From Candidatus Latescibacterota bacterium (GTDB lineage Bacteria > Latescibacterota > UBA2968 > UBA8231), in the NCBI GenBank assembly GCA_020852055.1, contig JADZBP010000185.1, positions 1 through 45,389 of the forward strand: a DNA stretch of 45,389 nucleotides. Reading direction: 5' to 3'. Below are positions 33,852-42,819 of the stretch, one piece after another (position 1 is the first letter of the stretch; each line of letters starts with the position of its first letter). The position numbers and the translations under genes were made by a program. Below the pieces are notes generated by a model. The model did not search any database. It worked only from the letters and a program-made list of their open reading frames with translations, and had not been told where the DNA came from.

Positions 33852-36431
33852 ATGAAAAATTATTGGAAGCAGCTGCTGATCCTGGGCCTCATCGCTGTCG
33901 CCGGATATTACCTGTATCCGACTTACCAGTTCTACGGGCAGACCCCGGAGCAGCGCGAGGCCCTGCGCCAGAGCAACCCGACCCAGTTCTACGACCTGCA
34001 CAAGGACGCCATCAACCTGGGCCTCGACCTGCAGGGCGGTATCTACCTGGTGCTGGAGGTAGATCTCAGCCAGCTGCCTCCCGACCAGGCCCAGGATGCG
34101 GTGCAGCGGGCCCTGGAGGTCATCCGCAACCGCGTCGATCAGTTTGGCGTGGCCGAACCGACCATCCAGCGCGAAGGCGCCAACCGCATCATCATCGAAT
34201 TGCCCGGCATCCAGGACATCGAGCGGGCCAAATCGCTGGTGGGCCAGACGGCGCTGCTCGAGTTCCAGATGGTGGAACCGACGGCCGAGCGCGACAAACT
34301 GATCCAGCGCCTCAACGCGGTGCTGGGCGGTTCGGCGACGGCCGACAGCGCCGGCCAGCAGAGCGACCAGAGCCTCTTCAGCGGCGAGGATAAGACCCAG
34401 GCCGATGCCGCCAAGGGCACCAACCTGCTCTCGCTGCTCTCCTCCTACGGCGGCGAGGTGGTGGTCTCGGCCCGCGAACTGCCGCGGGTGAAGGGCATGC
34501 TGCAGAGCAAGCGCGCCCTCGAAACCATCCCCGGCGACGTGGAATTCGTCTTCAGCAGCAAACCCGAAGGCCCTCCGGGCAGCCAGTTCTACCGCCTCCA
34601 CCTGGTGCGCAAGCGCCCGGAGATGACCGGCGCGGTGATCAAGGATGCCCAGGTTTCGGTGGGCCAGAGTGTCGAGTACATGGGCCAGCCCATCGTCGAG
34701 TTCGCCACCTCCGAGGAGGGGGCCAACACCCTGCGGCGGTTCACCGGCGCCCACATCGACGAGCGTATGGCCATCGTGCTCGACGGCTCGGTCTACTCGG
34801 CGCCCACCATCCAGAGCAAGATCCCCAACGGCCGCGGCATCATCACCGGCAGCGGCACCCAGGATGAGGCCAAGGACCTGGCCATCGTGCTGCGCGCCGG
34901 CGCCCTGCCCGCCAAGGTGGAGATCATCGAAGACCGCACCGTCGGCCCCTCCCTGGGCCGCGACTCCATCGACCAGGGCACCACCGCGGTGCTGCTGAGC
35001 ACCCTGGCGATCTCCCTGTTCATGCTCTTCTACTACCGCTTTGCCGGCCTGGTGGCCGACATCGCCATGTTGCTCAACAGCGTCTTCATGCTGGCCATCC
35101 TGGCGTACTTCCACGCCACCCTCACCCTGCCGGGCATCGCCGGTATCGTGCTGACCATGGCCATAGCAGTGGACGCCAACGTGCTTATCTATGAGCGCAT
35201 CCGCGAGGAGTTGAGGGCCAATAAAACCGCGCGGGCGGCCATCGACGCCGGTTACCAAAACGCCTTCTCGGTTATCATCGACACCCACTTGAGCGGCCTG
35301 ATCGCCGGTATCGTCCTCTACCAGTTCGGCACCGGCCCGATCCGCGGTTTCGCCCTCACCCTGGCCATCGGTCTGCTCACCAGCCTCTTCACCGCCATCT
35401 TCGTCACCCGCACCGTCTTCGAGATCTTCCTGCGGCGCAAGGCCACCTCGACCATCAATGTCGGCCCGCTGCACCTGTTCACCGACCTGAGCATCCCCTT
35501 CATGCGCTGGCGCAAGGTGGCCGCCTGGGGCTTTTCCGCCATCCTGCTGACCATCGGCCTCGTGGCGGTGAGCACCATCGGCCTCAAGAAGAGCATCGAC
35601 TTCTCCAGCGGCACCCTGCTGGAGTTGCACTTCGACCCGCCGGTCAGCGTCTCCGACGTGCGCCAGCATCTGGGCCAGGTGAAAGTCGGCAGTCAATCCA
35701 TGAACCTCAGCCATAGCGAGATCAAGCAGTTCGGCTCGGCCAATGATATCCTGCTGCGCATCAGCGAGACCAGCGAAGGCACCGATATCGCCGACGGCAT
35801 CAAGAACACCCTGAAGTCGGCCTTCCCGGGCAGCGTCAAGGACGAGAAGGACTGGGTGCGGCGGCAGGAGAAGGTGGGGCCGAAGATCGGCGAGCAGTTG
35901 AGCCGCGACGCCCTGCGCGCGGTGATCGTCTCCCAGTTGCTGATCCTCCTTTATATCGCCTGGCGTTTCCGCCGGCTCATCTGGGGCGCCGCCGCGGTGC
36001 TGGCCACCCTGCACGACGTGTTGATCACCGTGGGTTTGATGGCCCTGCTGGGCATCGAACTGAGCATGGGCGCCATCGCCGCGGTGCTGACCATCGTCGG
36101 CTACTCGATCAACGACACCATCGTCGTCTTCGACCGTATCCGCGAGATCATGAAGATGGGGGGACACCGCAAGGAGTCCTTTGTCGATGTCCTCAATTTC
36201 AGCATCAACCAGACCCTGACCCGCACCGTGATCACCTCGGGTCTCACCATGCTCTCGGTGCTGGTGCTGATGCTCTGGGGCGGCGAGGTCAACCGCGACT
36301 TCGTCGAAATCCTGTTGATCGGTATCGTGGTGGGCACCTATTCCTCGATCTTCGTCGCCAGCCCGATCCTGCTGGTGCTGGAGCGCTGGGCTGACAGTCG
36401 GGCTTCCTCGGCCCAGCCCGCCAAACGCTGA
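33852..36431 (+). CDS. secDF: Fused SecD-SecF protein translocase accessory protein
   Basis: At 859 residues this single protein carries both SecD and SecF. The SecD half has one N-terminal helix, the motif INLGLDLQGGIYLVLEV and the periplasmic P1 region, then AIAVDANVLIYERIREEL. The SecF half starts near residue 550 with IPFMRWRKVAAWG, has KKSIDFSSGTLLELHF (the usual GIDFTGG region) and AVLTIVGYSINDTIVVFDRIREI. The complex uses the proton motive force to help SecYEG export proteins. Fusion of the two genes is known in several phyla but is less common than separate secD and secF. The following antiporter-like gene starts 55 bases later. Confidence 0.96.
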   Translation: MKNYWKQLLILGLIAVAGYYLYPTYQFYGQTPEQREALRQSNPTQFYDLHKDAINLGLDLQGGIYLVLEVDLSQLPPDQAQDAVQRALEVIRNRVDQFGVAEPTIQREGANRIIIELPGIQDIERAKSLVGQTALLEFQMVEPTAERDKLIQRLNAVLGGSATADSAGQQSDQSLFSGEDKTQADAAKGTNLLSLLSSYGGEVVVSARELPRVKGMLQSKRALETIPGDVEFVFSSKPEGPPGSQFYRLHLVRKRPEMTGAVIKDAQVSVGQSVEYMGQPIVEFATSEEGANTLRRFTGAHIDERMAIVLDGSVYSAPTIQSKIPNGRGIITGSGTQDEAKDLAIVLRAGALPAKVEIIEDRTVGPSLGRDSIDQGTTAVLLSTLAISLFMLFYYRFAGLVADIAMLLNSVFMLAILAYFHATLTLPGIAGIVLTMAIAVDANVLIYERIREELRANKTARAAIDAGYQNAFSVIIDTHLSGLIAGIVLYQFGTGPIRGFALTLAIGLLTSLFTAIFVTRTVFEIFLRRKATSTINVGPLHLFTDLSIPFMRWRKVAAWGFSAILLTIGLVAVSTIGLKKSIDFSSGTLLELHFDPPVSVSDVRQHLGQVKVGSQSMNLSHSEIKQFGSANDILLRISETSEGTDIADGIKNTLKSAFPGSVKDEKDWVRRQEKVGPKIGEQLSRDALRAVIVSQLLILLYIAWRFRRLIWGAAAVLATLHDVLITVGLMALLGIELSMGAIAAVLTIVGYSINDTIVVFDRIREIMKMGGHRKESFVDVLNFSINQTLTRTVITSGLTMLSVLVLMLWGGEVNRDFVEILLIGIVVGTYSSIFVASPILLVLERWADSRASSAQPAKR

Positions 36432-36485
36432 ATCGACTCCCGGCCGAGGGCCGCGCTGGATGAGGGAGCTGAGGGTTAGCCTCCC

Positions 36486-37706
36486 ATGAAAAATCTGGTG
36501 GTCTGCGTCCTGGCCCTGGTTTTAGCTGCTCTGGGACCCCAACGGTCCCAGAGCAGCCTTTTCGATGCTGCCTGGGCACTGGGGACGCTGATGCTGGTGG
36601 CCTTCCTGGCCCAGCGGGCCGCCGCCAGCCTGCGGCTGCCCCCCCTTACTGGCTGGCTGGCCGCCGGCCTGTTGCTGGGCCCCTCCCTGCTCAAGCTGGT
36701 TCCCCCTGATCCCACCCTCCATCTGATTCACTCCTTCGCCGCCATCTGGATCGGTTTCTGCGCCGGCCTCGACTTCCCCCGCTCCGAGGTGGGCTGGCGG
36801 CCAGCGGCAGCCATCGCCCTTTCCACCCTGGGGGTGTTCCTGGCCGTGGCCGCCGCCCTGGCGGTACTGGTGGGCATCCCCTGGGATCTGGCCCTGATCA
36901 TCGGCGCCCTCACCAGCCTCTGGGGCCCCTTCACCATTCCGGCAGTGCTGCCCGATACCCGGGCGGTTTCCTGGAGCCTGGTGGGCAATGCCTGCGGCCT
37001 GCTGCTGCTCTCGGCCCTGCTCCTTGTGCAACAAGGCCAGGGCCTGCTGCCGGCCACCGTTGTCGGTTTCTCCGGAGCGCTGTGGGCCTCGCTGCTGGCC
37101 GGCGCCCTGGTCGGTGGCCTCCTGTGCTGGGTGCGGGTATGCACCACCGCCAAAGCCACCATGGTGGGCCTGGGCGGCGCCTTTCTGCTCTGCGCCCTGG
37201 TGATCGCCCATTTCCAGCTCTACGCGCTGCTCTTTGGTTTCGCCGCCGGTTGGGCGGTGACCCGCCACCCCGGCCAGCGGCGGCAGATGGAACCGCGGGC
37301 CCGGGTGGTCCAGCCGCTCTTCGCCATGCTCTTCTTCGCCCTGGCCGGCGCGGTCCTCGACCCGCGTCTGCTCTGGCCTCCGGTGCCCACCCTGGCCCAG
37401 ATCGTCCTGGTGCAGGTGCTGGCCCTGGTGGTGCTGCGCGGCTGGGCCCTGCGCCAGGTGACTCCGATCGCTCCCGGCGCCTCCCGCCCCCGCACCTGGC
37501 TGCTCCTACCCAAGGCCGCGTTGCTCTTCGAGCTGGTCTATCACCCCGGCAGCGGCCTGGCCGAACTGCTGGCCCCCGAGCCGGCCCATCTGCTGCGCCA
37601 GACCGCCCTGGCCGAGTTGCTGGTGCATGCTTTTGTAGTGGCCGTCGCCGCCTTTCTGCTCTATCGCCCCTGGCGGGAGACACCCGGCTCGATTGTGCAG
37701 GGGTAG
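36486..37706 (+). CDS. Cation/proton antiporter-like membrane protein, acidic ion-site motif missing
   Basis: The 406-residue protein has about 11-12 hydrophobic helices and resembles the CPA2 sodium/proton exchanger family: [37 protein letters not shown] and [18 protein letters not shown] correspond to the early helices and unwound helix. In active antiporters an acidic DD or ND/QD pair follows; here the region reads [15 protein letters not shown], with no aspartate. It may be a degenerate relative, a uniporter or a transporter with a different coupling. The start at 36486 has a weak ribosome binding site. A perfect 14-bp inverted repeat (36525-36557) lies in codons 14-24. Confidence 0.75.
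   Translation: MKNLVVCVLALVLAALGPQRSQSSLFDAAWALGTLMLVAFLAQRAAASLRLPPLTGWLAAGLLLGPSLLKLVPPDPTLHLIHSFAAIWIGFCAGLDFPRSEVGWRPAAAIALSTLGVFLAVAAALAVLVGIPWDLALIIGALTSLWGPFTIPAVLPDTRAVSWSLVGNACGLLLLSALLLVQQGQGLLPATVVGFSGALWASLLAGALVGGLLCWVRVCTTAKATMVGLGGAFLLCALVIAHFQLYALLFGFAAGWAVTRHPGQRRQMEPRARVVQPLFAMLFFALAGAVLDPRLLWPPVPTLAQIVLVQVLALVVLRGWALRQVTPIAPGASRPRTWLLLPKAALLFELVYHPGSGLAELLAPEPAHLLRQTALAELLVHAFVVAVAAFLLYRPWRETPGSIVQG
36525..36557 (+). repeat. Perfect 14-bp inverted repeat with T-run inside a coding region
   Basis: GCTGCTCTGGGACC pairs exactly with GGTCCCAGAGCAGC around a five-base loop, followed by CTTTT. It lies in codons 14-24 of the antiporter-like gene, 94 bases after the secDF stop. 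Such strength and position suggest an RNA structure that could terminate secDF transcripts or limit the downstream gene. Confidence 0.75.
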
Positions 37707-37721
37707 GGCGCTTCTTATATT
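37693..37721 (+). promoter_or_regulatory. Promoter of the yggS-led cluster
   Basis: TTGTGC (37693-37698) is followed after 17 bases by TATATT (37716-37721). A start near 37728 would give a leader of about 12 bases with no visible ribosome binding site before the ATG at 37740. The antiporter-like stop codon lies in the spacer. Confidence 0.6.
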
Positions 37722-37739
37722 TTATGTTTTCAGTACTTT

Positions 37740-38429
37740 ATGGACGCAATCCGAGCAAACTGGCACGCTCTGCAGGAGCGGATCACCCGAGCCGCCCTCG
37801 CCGCCGGCCGTGCCCCGGAAGAGATCGAGGTGGTGGCGGTGACCAAGACCCGCACCCCTCGGGAAGTGGAGGCCGCCCTCGATTGCGGCCTGCGCCTGGT
37901 CGGCGAAAACCGGGTCCAGGAAGCAGCGGGCAAAAAAGACCAGGTGCGGCTGCCGGCCCGCTGGCATCTCATCGGCCATCTGCAGAGCAACAAGGCCGCC
38001 AAGGCGGTGGAACTCTTCGACCTGGTCGAATCGGTGGACCAGTTTCGCCTGGCCGCCGAGCTGGACCGGCGGGCCGGACAGGCCGGCCGTATTCTGGACA
38101 TACTGATCCAGGTCAACACCTCGGGCGCCCCGCAACAATCCGGAGCGGCCCCTGAGCAGCTTCCCGAACTGGCAGCCCAGTTGGTGGCCCTGCCGCACCT
38201 GCGCCTGCGCGGCCTGATGACCATTGGCGCGCTCAGCCCCGAGGAAGGAGTGGTGCGCGCCAGTTTCAGCCAGCTCCGCCAGCGGCGCGACCAGCTGGCC
38301 TCCCAGTTTCCCCAGGTCGACTGGGGCTTGTTGTCGATGGGTATGAGCGGGGATTTCGAGCTGGCTATCGCCGAAGGATCAACCCTACTGCGCCTGGGCA
38401 CGGCGCTCTTCGGGGCGCGCCAGGCCTGA
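37740..38429 (+). CDS. yggS: YggS-family pyridoxal-phosphate-binding protein
   Basis: The 229-residue protein is a single-domain alanine-racemase-fold protein that binds PLP. The PLP lysine is in VVAVTKTRTPREV (about residue 36); GLRLVGENRVQEAAGKKDQV, WHLIGHLQSNKAAKAV and LSMGMSGDFELAIAEGSTLLRLG are the family's other signatures. It helps control vitamin B6 and amino-acid balance; no catalytic reaction is agreed on. It heads the cluster yggS-yggT-ileS-dksA-lspA-rluD, which often sits next to cell-division genes. Confidence 0.95.
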   Translation: MDAIRANWHALQERITRAALAAGRAPEEIEVVAVTKTRTPREVEAALDCGLRLVGENRVQEAAGKKDQVRLPARWHLIGHLQSNKAAKAVELFDLVESVDQFRLAAELDRRAGQAGRILDILIQVNTSGAPQQSGAAPEQLPELAAQLVALPHLRLRGLMTIGALSPEEGVVRASFSQLRQRRDQLASQFPQVDWGLLSMGMSGDFELAIAEGSTLLRLGTALFGARQA

Positions 38430-38450
38430 AGATCACAAGCGAGGCAAAGC

Positions 38451-38735
38451 GTGTTCGACCAGAGCTATTTCGCCGGAGGGGTGATCGGCATCATCGTCTC
38501 CCTCATCAACATCTACATGTGGGTCATCATCATCCGGGTGCTGATCTCGTGGATCAACCCGGATCCCTTCAACCCCATCGTTCAGTTCCTGCGGGGCATC
38601 ACCGACCCGGCCCTGGACGCCATGCGGCGCATCATGCCGCGTTTCCTGTGGTCCACAGGCCTGGATTTCACCCCGCTGCTGCTGATTCTGCTCCTCCAGG
38701 TCTTGATGCTCTTCCTCAAGAGTTTCCGCGTCTGA
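38451..38735 (+). CDS. yggT: YggT-family membrane protein
   Basis: The 94-residue protein has two hydrophobic helices and the YggT signature VLISWINPDPFNPIVQFLRGITDPALD. It starts at a GTG 21 bases after yggS, with GAGG upstream. YggT proteins are implicated in osmotic shock tolerance and membrane or division functions, with no fixed role. It lies 13 bases before ileS. Confidence 0.92.
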   Translation: MFDQSYFAGGVIGIIVSLINIYMWVIIIRVLISWINPDPFNPIVQFLRGITDPALDAMRRIMPRFLWSTGLDFTPLLLILLLQVLMLFLKSFRV

Positions 38736-38748
38736 GGCTGGTGCCGGT

Positions 38749-41700
38749 ATGACCGACAAAAAACGCTTTGCCGAGGTCCCTTCCCAGGTCGATTTCCCCA
38801 AGCAGGAGGAGCAGATCCTGCGCCTGTGGGAGGAACTCAACGCCTTTGCCCGTTCGGTGGAGGGCCGGCCCGCCGCCAAACCCTTTGTCTTCTACGACGG
38901 CCCGCCCTTTGCCAGCGGCCTGCCCCACTACGGCCATTTGCTGGCCTCGATCATCAAGGACGTGGTGCCCCGCTACTGGACCATGCGCGGCTACCGCGTC
39001 GAGCGGCGCTTCGGCTGGGACTGTCACGGCCTGCCGGTGGAGAACGAGGCCGAGCAGCAGCTGGGTCTCAAATCGCGGCGCGACATCCTCGGCTACGGGG
39101 TGGGCGAGTTCAACGAGTTCTGCCGCACCCTGGTGTTGCGCTACACCGCCGAATGGAAGCGCCTCATCGACCGGGTGGGCCGCTGGGTGGACTGGGACAA
39201 CCAGTACCGCACCATGGACCTCGAGTACATGGAATCCATCTGGTGGGTGTTCAAGACCCTGTGGGACAAAGGCCTGATCTACGAGGGGTACAAGTCGCTG
39301 GCCTACTGCCCGCGCTGCGCCACCCCCCTGTCCAACTTTGAGGTCAACCAGGGCTACCGCGAGGCCCAGGACCCTTCGGTCACCCTGCGCTTCGAGGTGC
39401 GCGGCCAGGAGCGGACCTATCTGATGGCCTGGACCACCACCCCCTGGACCCTGCCCTCGAACATGGCCCTGGCCGTGGGCCGCGACATCGCCTACGTGCG
39501 GGTGGAGATGCAGGAAGGCGAGCGCCTGGTGCTGGCCCGCGCCCTGATGGACAAGGTGCTCGAGAAACACCGCGAGCGGATCGTGCGGGTCGAAGAGATC
39601 GCCGTCGACGAGCTGCTGGGCTGGACCTACGAGCCGCTCTTTCCCTACTTCGCCGACCACCGCGCCCAAGGCGCCTTCCGGGTGGTGGCCGGCGACTTTG
39701 TCTCCACCGAGGACGGCACCGGCATTGTACATGTAGCTCCGGGCTTCGGCGAGGCCGACTACCAACTGGGTCTACAAGAAGGCATCCCGGTGGTCTGCCC
39801 CATCGACGAGGACTGCTGCTTCACCGCCGAGGTCCCCGACTACCAGGGCCAGTTCGTCAAGGAGACCGACACCCCGATCATCCGCCGCCTGCGGGCCGCC
39901 GGCCAGCTCTTCGCCGAGGGATCTCTGGTACATACCTATCCCTTCTGCTGGCGCTGCGATTCGCCGCTGATCTATCGCTCCATCTCCACCTGGTTCGTGC
40001 GGGTCGAGGCGGTCAAGGAAAAGATGCTGGCGGCCAACCAGCAGATCTGGTGGATTCCCGAGCACATCAAGGACGGCCGCTTCGGCAAGTGGCTGGAGGG
40101 CGCCCGGGACTGGGCCATCAGCCGCAACCGCTACTGGGGCACCCCGCTGCCGGTGTGGCGCAACGAGGAGACGGGGGAGACCCTGTGTGTGGGCAGCCGC
40201 GCCGAACTGGAGCGCCTCAGCGGCGGTCAGGTAAAGGATCTGCACAAACACTGCATCGACCAGTTGGAGTTGCCCTCGCCCGACGGCAAAGGGGTGTTCA
40301 AACGGGTGCCCGAGGTGCTGGACTGCTGGTTCGAGTCGGGGTCCATGCCCTACGCCCAGAGCCACTATCCCTTTGAGAACAGCGAGCGCTGGCAGCACAA
40401 CTACCCGGCCGACTTCATCTCCGAGGGCCTCGACCAGACCCGCGGCTGGTTCTACACCCTGATCGTGCTGGGGGCAGCCCTCTTCGACCAGCCGGCCTTC
40501 AAGAACTGCATCGTCTCGGGCATGCTGCTGGCCGAAGACGGCCGCAAGATGAGCAAGCGGCTGAAGAATTACCCCGAGCCCACCGAGATGCTCGATGCGT
40601 ACGGGGCCGACGCCCTGCGCCTGTACCTGCTCGACTCGGCGGCGATGAAGGCCGAGGAACTGCGGCTCACTGAAACCGGCATCAAGGAAAGCCTGCGGGC
40701 AGTGATCCTGCCGCTGTGGAATGCGTACAGTTTCTTTGTCACCTATGCCAACATCGACGGCTGGACCCCCGACCAGGGCAAAGAAGTGGAGCCCACCCAT
40801 CAGCTCGACCGCTGGGTGCTCTCCGAGTTGCAGACCCTGATCCACACCATCAACACCGAGATGGAAGCCTACCGGCTCTACAAAACCGTGCCGGCCATGG
40901 TGGAGTTCGTCGACCGGCTGACCAACTGGTACATCCGCCGCAGCCGCCGGCGTTTCTGGAAATCGGCCGATGACCAGGACAAGGCCTCGGCCTACGCCAC
41001 CCTCTATCAGGTGCTGGTGGAGTTCACCAAGACCCTGGCGCCGGTGCTGCCCTTTGTCAGCGAGGCCATCTACCAAAATCTGGTGCGCGGCTGGAACCCG
41101 CAGGCGGCCGACAGCGTCCACCTCTGCGACATGCCCCAGGCGCAGGAGCACCGCCGCGACCCGCGGCTGGAGACCCAGATGGAGCTGGGCATCCGCGCCG
41201 TGGCCCTGGGCCGGGGCCTGCGCGCCAAACACAACCTCAAGACCCGCCAGCCCCTGCGCTGCCTGTATCTGCTCTCCCCCGACGCAGCCAGCCGCGCCGG
41301 CCTCGAGGAGATGCGCCCGGTGATCGCCGAGGAGCTGAACGTCAAGGATGTGGTGCTGGTCGAGGACGAAACCGCCCTGAGCGAGATCTCCTACAAGCCC
41401 AACTTCCGCACCCTGGGTCCCCGCTTCGGCAAGCAGATGAAGGAAGTGGCCGCTCGTATCCAGCAGCTCAGCCCCGCCGAGATCAAAAGGCTGGCCGCCG
41501 GCGAGATGCTGGCCGTGCCCGGCGGCGAGATCGGCATCGGCGACGTGGAGGTGCAGCGCCGCGAGAAGGAAGGGGTGGTCGCCGCGGTGGAGGACAACCT
41601 GGGGGTAGGGCTCGACATCCACCTCGACGACGAGCTGGTGGCCGAGTGTACGGCCCGCGAGTTCGTCAACCGGGTGCAGAACATGCGCAAGGATGCCGGC

Positions 41701-41901
41701 CTCGAGGTGTCCGACCGCATCCGCCTGTGGGCACAGGGCGACCAAAACGTGGAGCGCGCCGTCCAGACTCACCGCGAGTACATCGCCGCCGAAACCCTGG
41801 CGGTGGAGCTGAGGCTGCGGGAATTACCCGCCGCTTCGCTGGCGCAACAGGAATGGCAGGTCAACGACCTGCCCTGCACCATCGCCCTGGACCGGGCCTA
41901 G
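38749..41901 (+). CDS. ileS: Isoleucyl-tRNA synthetase, type 2 (eukaryote-like)
   Basis: The 1050-residue class I synthetase charges tRNA-Ile. The HIGH motif is GLPHYGHLLAS (about residues 63-73) and the KMSKS motif is KMSKRLKNYPEPTEM. The editing domain shows AWTTTPWTLPSNMALAVGR, and RYWGTPLPVW lies in the catalytic insert. HYGH instead of HVGH, together with WWVFKTLWDKGLIYEG and the absence of an obvious C-terminal zinc cluster, points to the IleRS2 type, which is usually naturally resistant to mupirocin. It lies 13 bases after yggT; the downstream dksA-like gene may be cotranscribed. Confidence 0.96.
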   Translation: MTDKKRFAEVPSQVDFPKQEEQILRLWEELNAFARSVEGRPAAKPFVFYDGPPFASGLPHYGHLLASIIKDVVPRYWTMRGYRVERRFGWDCHGLPVENEAEQQLGLKSRRDILGYGVGEFNEFCRTLVLRYTAEWKRLIDRVGRWVDWDNQYRTMDLEYMESIWWVFKTLWDKGLIYEGYKSLAYCPRCATPLSNFEVNQGYREAQDPSVTLRFEVRGQERTYLMAWTTTPWTLPSNMALAVGRDIAYVRVEMQEGERLVLARALMDKVLEKHRERIVRVEEIAVDELLGWTYEPLFPYFADHRAQGAFRVVAGDFVSTEDGTGIVHVAPGFGEADYQLGLQEGIPVVCPIDEDCCFTAEVPDYQGQFVKETDTPIIRRLRAAGQLFAEGSLVHTYPFCWRCDSPLIYRSISTWFVRVEAVKEKMLAANQQIWWIPEHIKDGRFGKWLEGARDWAISRNRYWGTPLPVWRNEETGETLCVGSRAELERLSGGQVKDLHKHCIDQLELPSPDGKGVFKRVPEVLDCWFESGSMPYAQSHYPFENSERWQHNYPADFISEGLDQTRGWFYTLIVLGAALFDQPAFKNCIVSGMLLAEDGRKMSKRLKNYPEPTEMLDAYGADALRLYLLDSAAMKAEELRLTETGIKESLRAVILPLWNAYSFFVTYANIDGWTPDQGKEVEPTHQLDRWVLSELQTLIHTINTEMEAYRLYKTVPAMVEFVDRLTNWYIRRSRRRFWKSADDQDKASAYATLYQVLVEFTKTLAPVLPFVSEAIYQNLVRGWNPQAADSVHLCDMPQAQEHRRDPRLETQMELGIRAVALGRGLRAKHNLKTRQPLRCLYLLSPDAASRAGLEEMRPVIAEELNVKDVVLVEDETALSEISYKPNFRTLGPRFGKQMKEVAARIQQLSPAEIKRLAAGEMLAVPGGEIGIGDVEVQRREKEGVVAAVEDNLGVGLDIHLDDELVAECTAREFVNRVQNMRKDAGLEVSDRIRLWAQGDQNVERAVQTHREYIAAETLAVELRLRELPAASLAQQEWQVNDLPCTIALDRA

Positions 41902-41933
41902 CAACTTGTTATATGGAGGACACTGAAATCAGC

Positions 41934-42314
41934 ATGAACGAAGTAGACCTGCAGTACTTCAGGCAGCTCATCATGGCCAAGAGGTCCGAGGTAAACCAGG
42001 CCATGGAGGAACTCAATCGCGTTTCGCGCAGCGACGAAGCCCAGGAATCCTCGGAAGACCGTTCTGCCTATTCCCTGCACATGGCCGACCGCGGCACCGA
42101 CGCCATGGAACGGGAGAAGAACATGCTCCTGGCCCAGCGCGAAGGCGACTACCTCGACTATCTCGAGGAGGCCCTGCAGCGCATCGAGGCCGGGAGTTAC
42201 GGCGTCTGCCGCACCTGCGACGGCCCCATCGCCCGCGCGCGCCTGGAGGCGGTGCCCACCGCCACCCAGTGCATCGACTGCAAGAAAAAAGTAGGCGATA
42301 ACCCGCAACCGTGA
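41934..42314 (+). CDS. TraR/DksA-family zinc-finger protein
   Basis: The 126-residue protein has an N-terminal coiled coil (QYFRQLIMAKRSEVNQAMEEL), the acidic hairpin region MADRGTDAMEREKN and a C4 zinc finger, GVCRTCDGP and QCIDCKKK. DksA proteins enter the RNA polymerase secondary channel and adjust transcription with ppGpp. GGAGG lies 14 bases upstream, rather far; an in-frame ATG at 41913 is an alternative start. Its stop overlaps the lspA start by four bases (GTGA). Ordering with ileS, lspA and rluD is common in bacteria. Confidence 0.93.
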   Translation: MNEVDLQYFRQLIMAKRSEVNQAMEELNRVSRSDEAQESSEDRSAYSLHMADRGTDAMEREKNMLLAQREGDYLDYLEEALQRIEAGSYGVCRTCDGPIARARLEAVPTATQCIDCKKKVGDNPQP

Positions 42315-42802
42315 TCTGGCTCTGGCTGGCTCCCCTCATCCTGGCCCTGGACCAGGCCACCAAGCTGATGGTGGTCGGGCGTATGGCCGAGTTCGAGTCG
42401 ATCCCGGTGCTGGGCGATTTCTTCCGCCTGACCTTCATCCATAACCGCGGCGCCGCCTTTGGCATCGACGTGGGCAGCCCCCTGCTGCACCTGCTCTTCT
42501 CGGTGGTGGCCCTGGGCGCCCTGGGCTGGATGTTCTACACCTCGCCGCCGGAGGCGCGGCTCCTGCGCTGCAGTCTGAGTATGGTGCTGGGCGGGGCGCT
42601 GGGCAACATCGTCGACCGGGTGCGCATCGAGAAGGTGATCGACTTCCTCGACTTCGGCCTGAGTGATCTGCGCTGGCCGGTCTTCAACGTCGCCGACACC
42701 TTCGTCACCATCGGCATCTTCCTGCTGGTCCTGACCTACAGCCGGCACCCCGAAGCCCAGGCCCCCGCCCCCGCACCGCCCCCTTCCGGCGACCCGGCCT
42801 GA
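42311..42802 (+). CDS. lspA: Lipoprotein signal peptidase II
   Basis: The 163-residue protein has four membrane helices and the two catalytic aspartates in GNIVDRVRI and FNVADTFVTIG, with the FRLTFIHNRGAAFGI segment between. It cuts the signal peptide of prolipoproteins, here including the TlpA-like and HlyD-like lipoproteins. The GTG start overlaps the DksA-like stop. The C-terminal tail is Ala/Pro-rich. Confidence 0.96.
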   Translation: MIWLWLAPLILALDQATKLMVVGRMAEFESIPVLGDFFRLTFIHNRGAAFGIDVGSPLLHLLFSVVALGALGWMFYTSPPEARLLRCSLSMVLGGALGNIVDRVRIEKVIDFLDFGLSDLRWPVFNVADTFVTIGIFLLVLTYSRHPEAQAPAPAPPPSGDPA

Positions 42803-42819
42803 GCCCCACCCGGGGCCGC

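Noticed and set aside
33555..36167. 870-residue open frame on the minus strand over secDF
   Set aside because: Same reason: the plus strand encodes a complete SecDF with all signature motifs.
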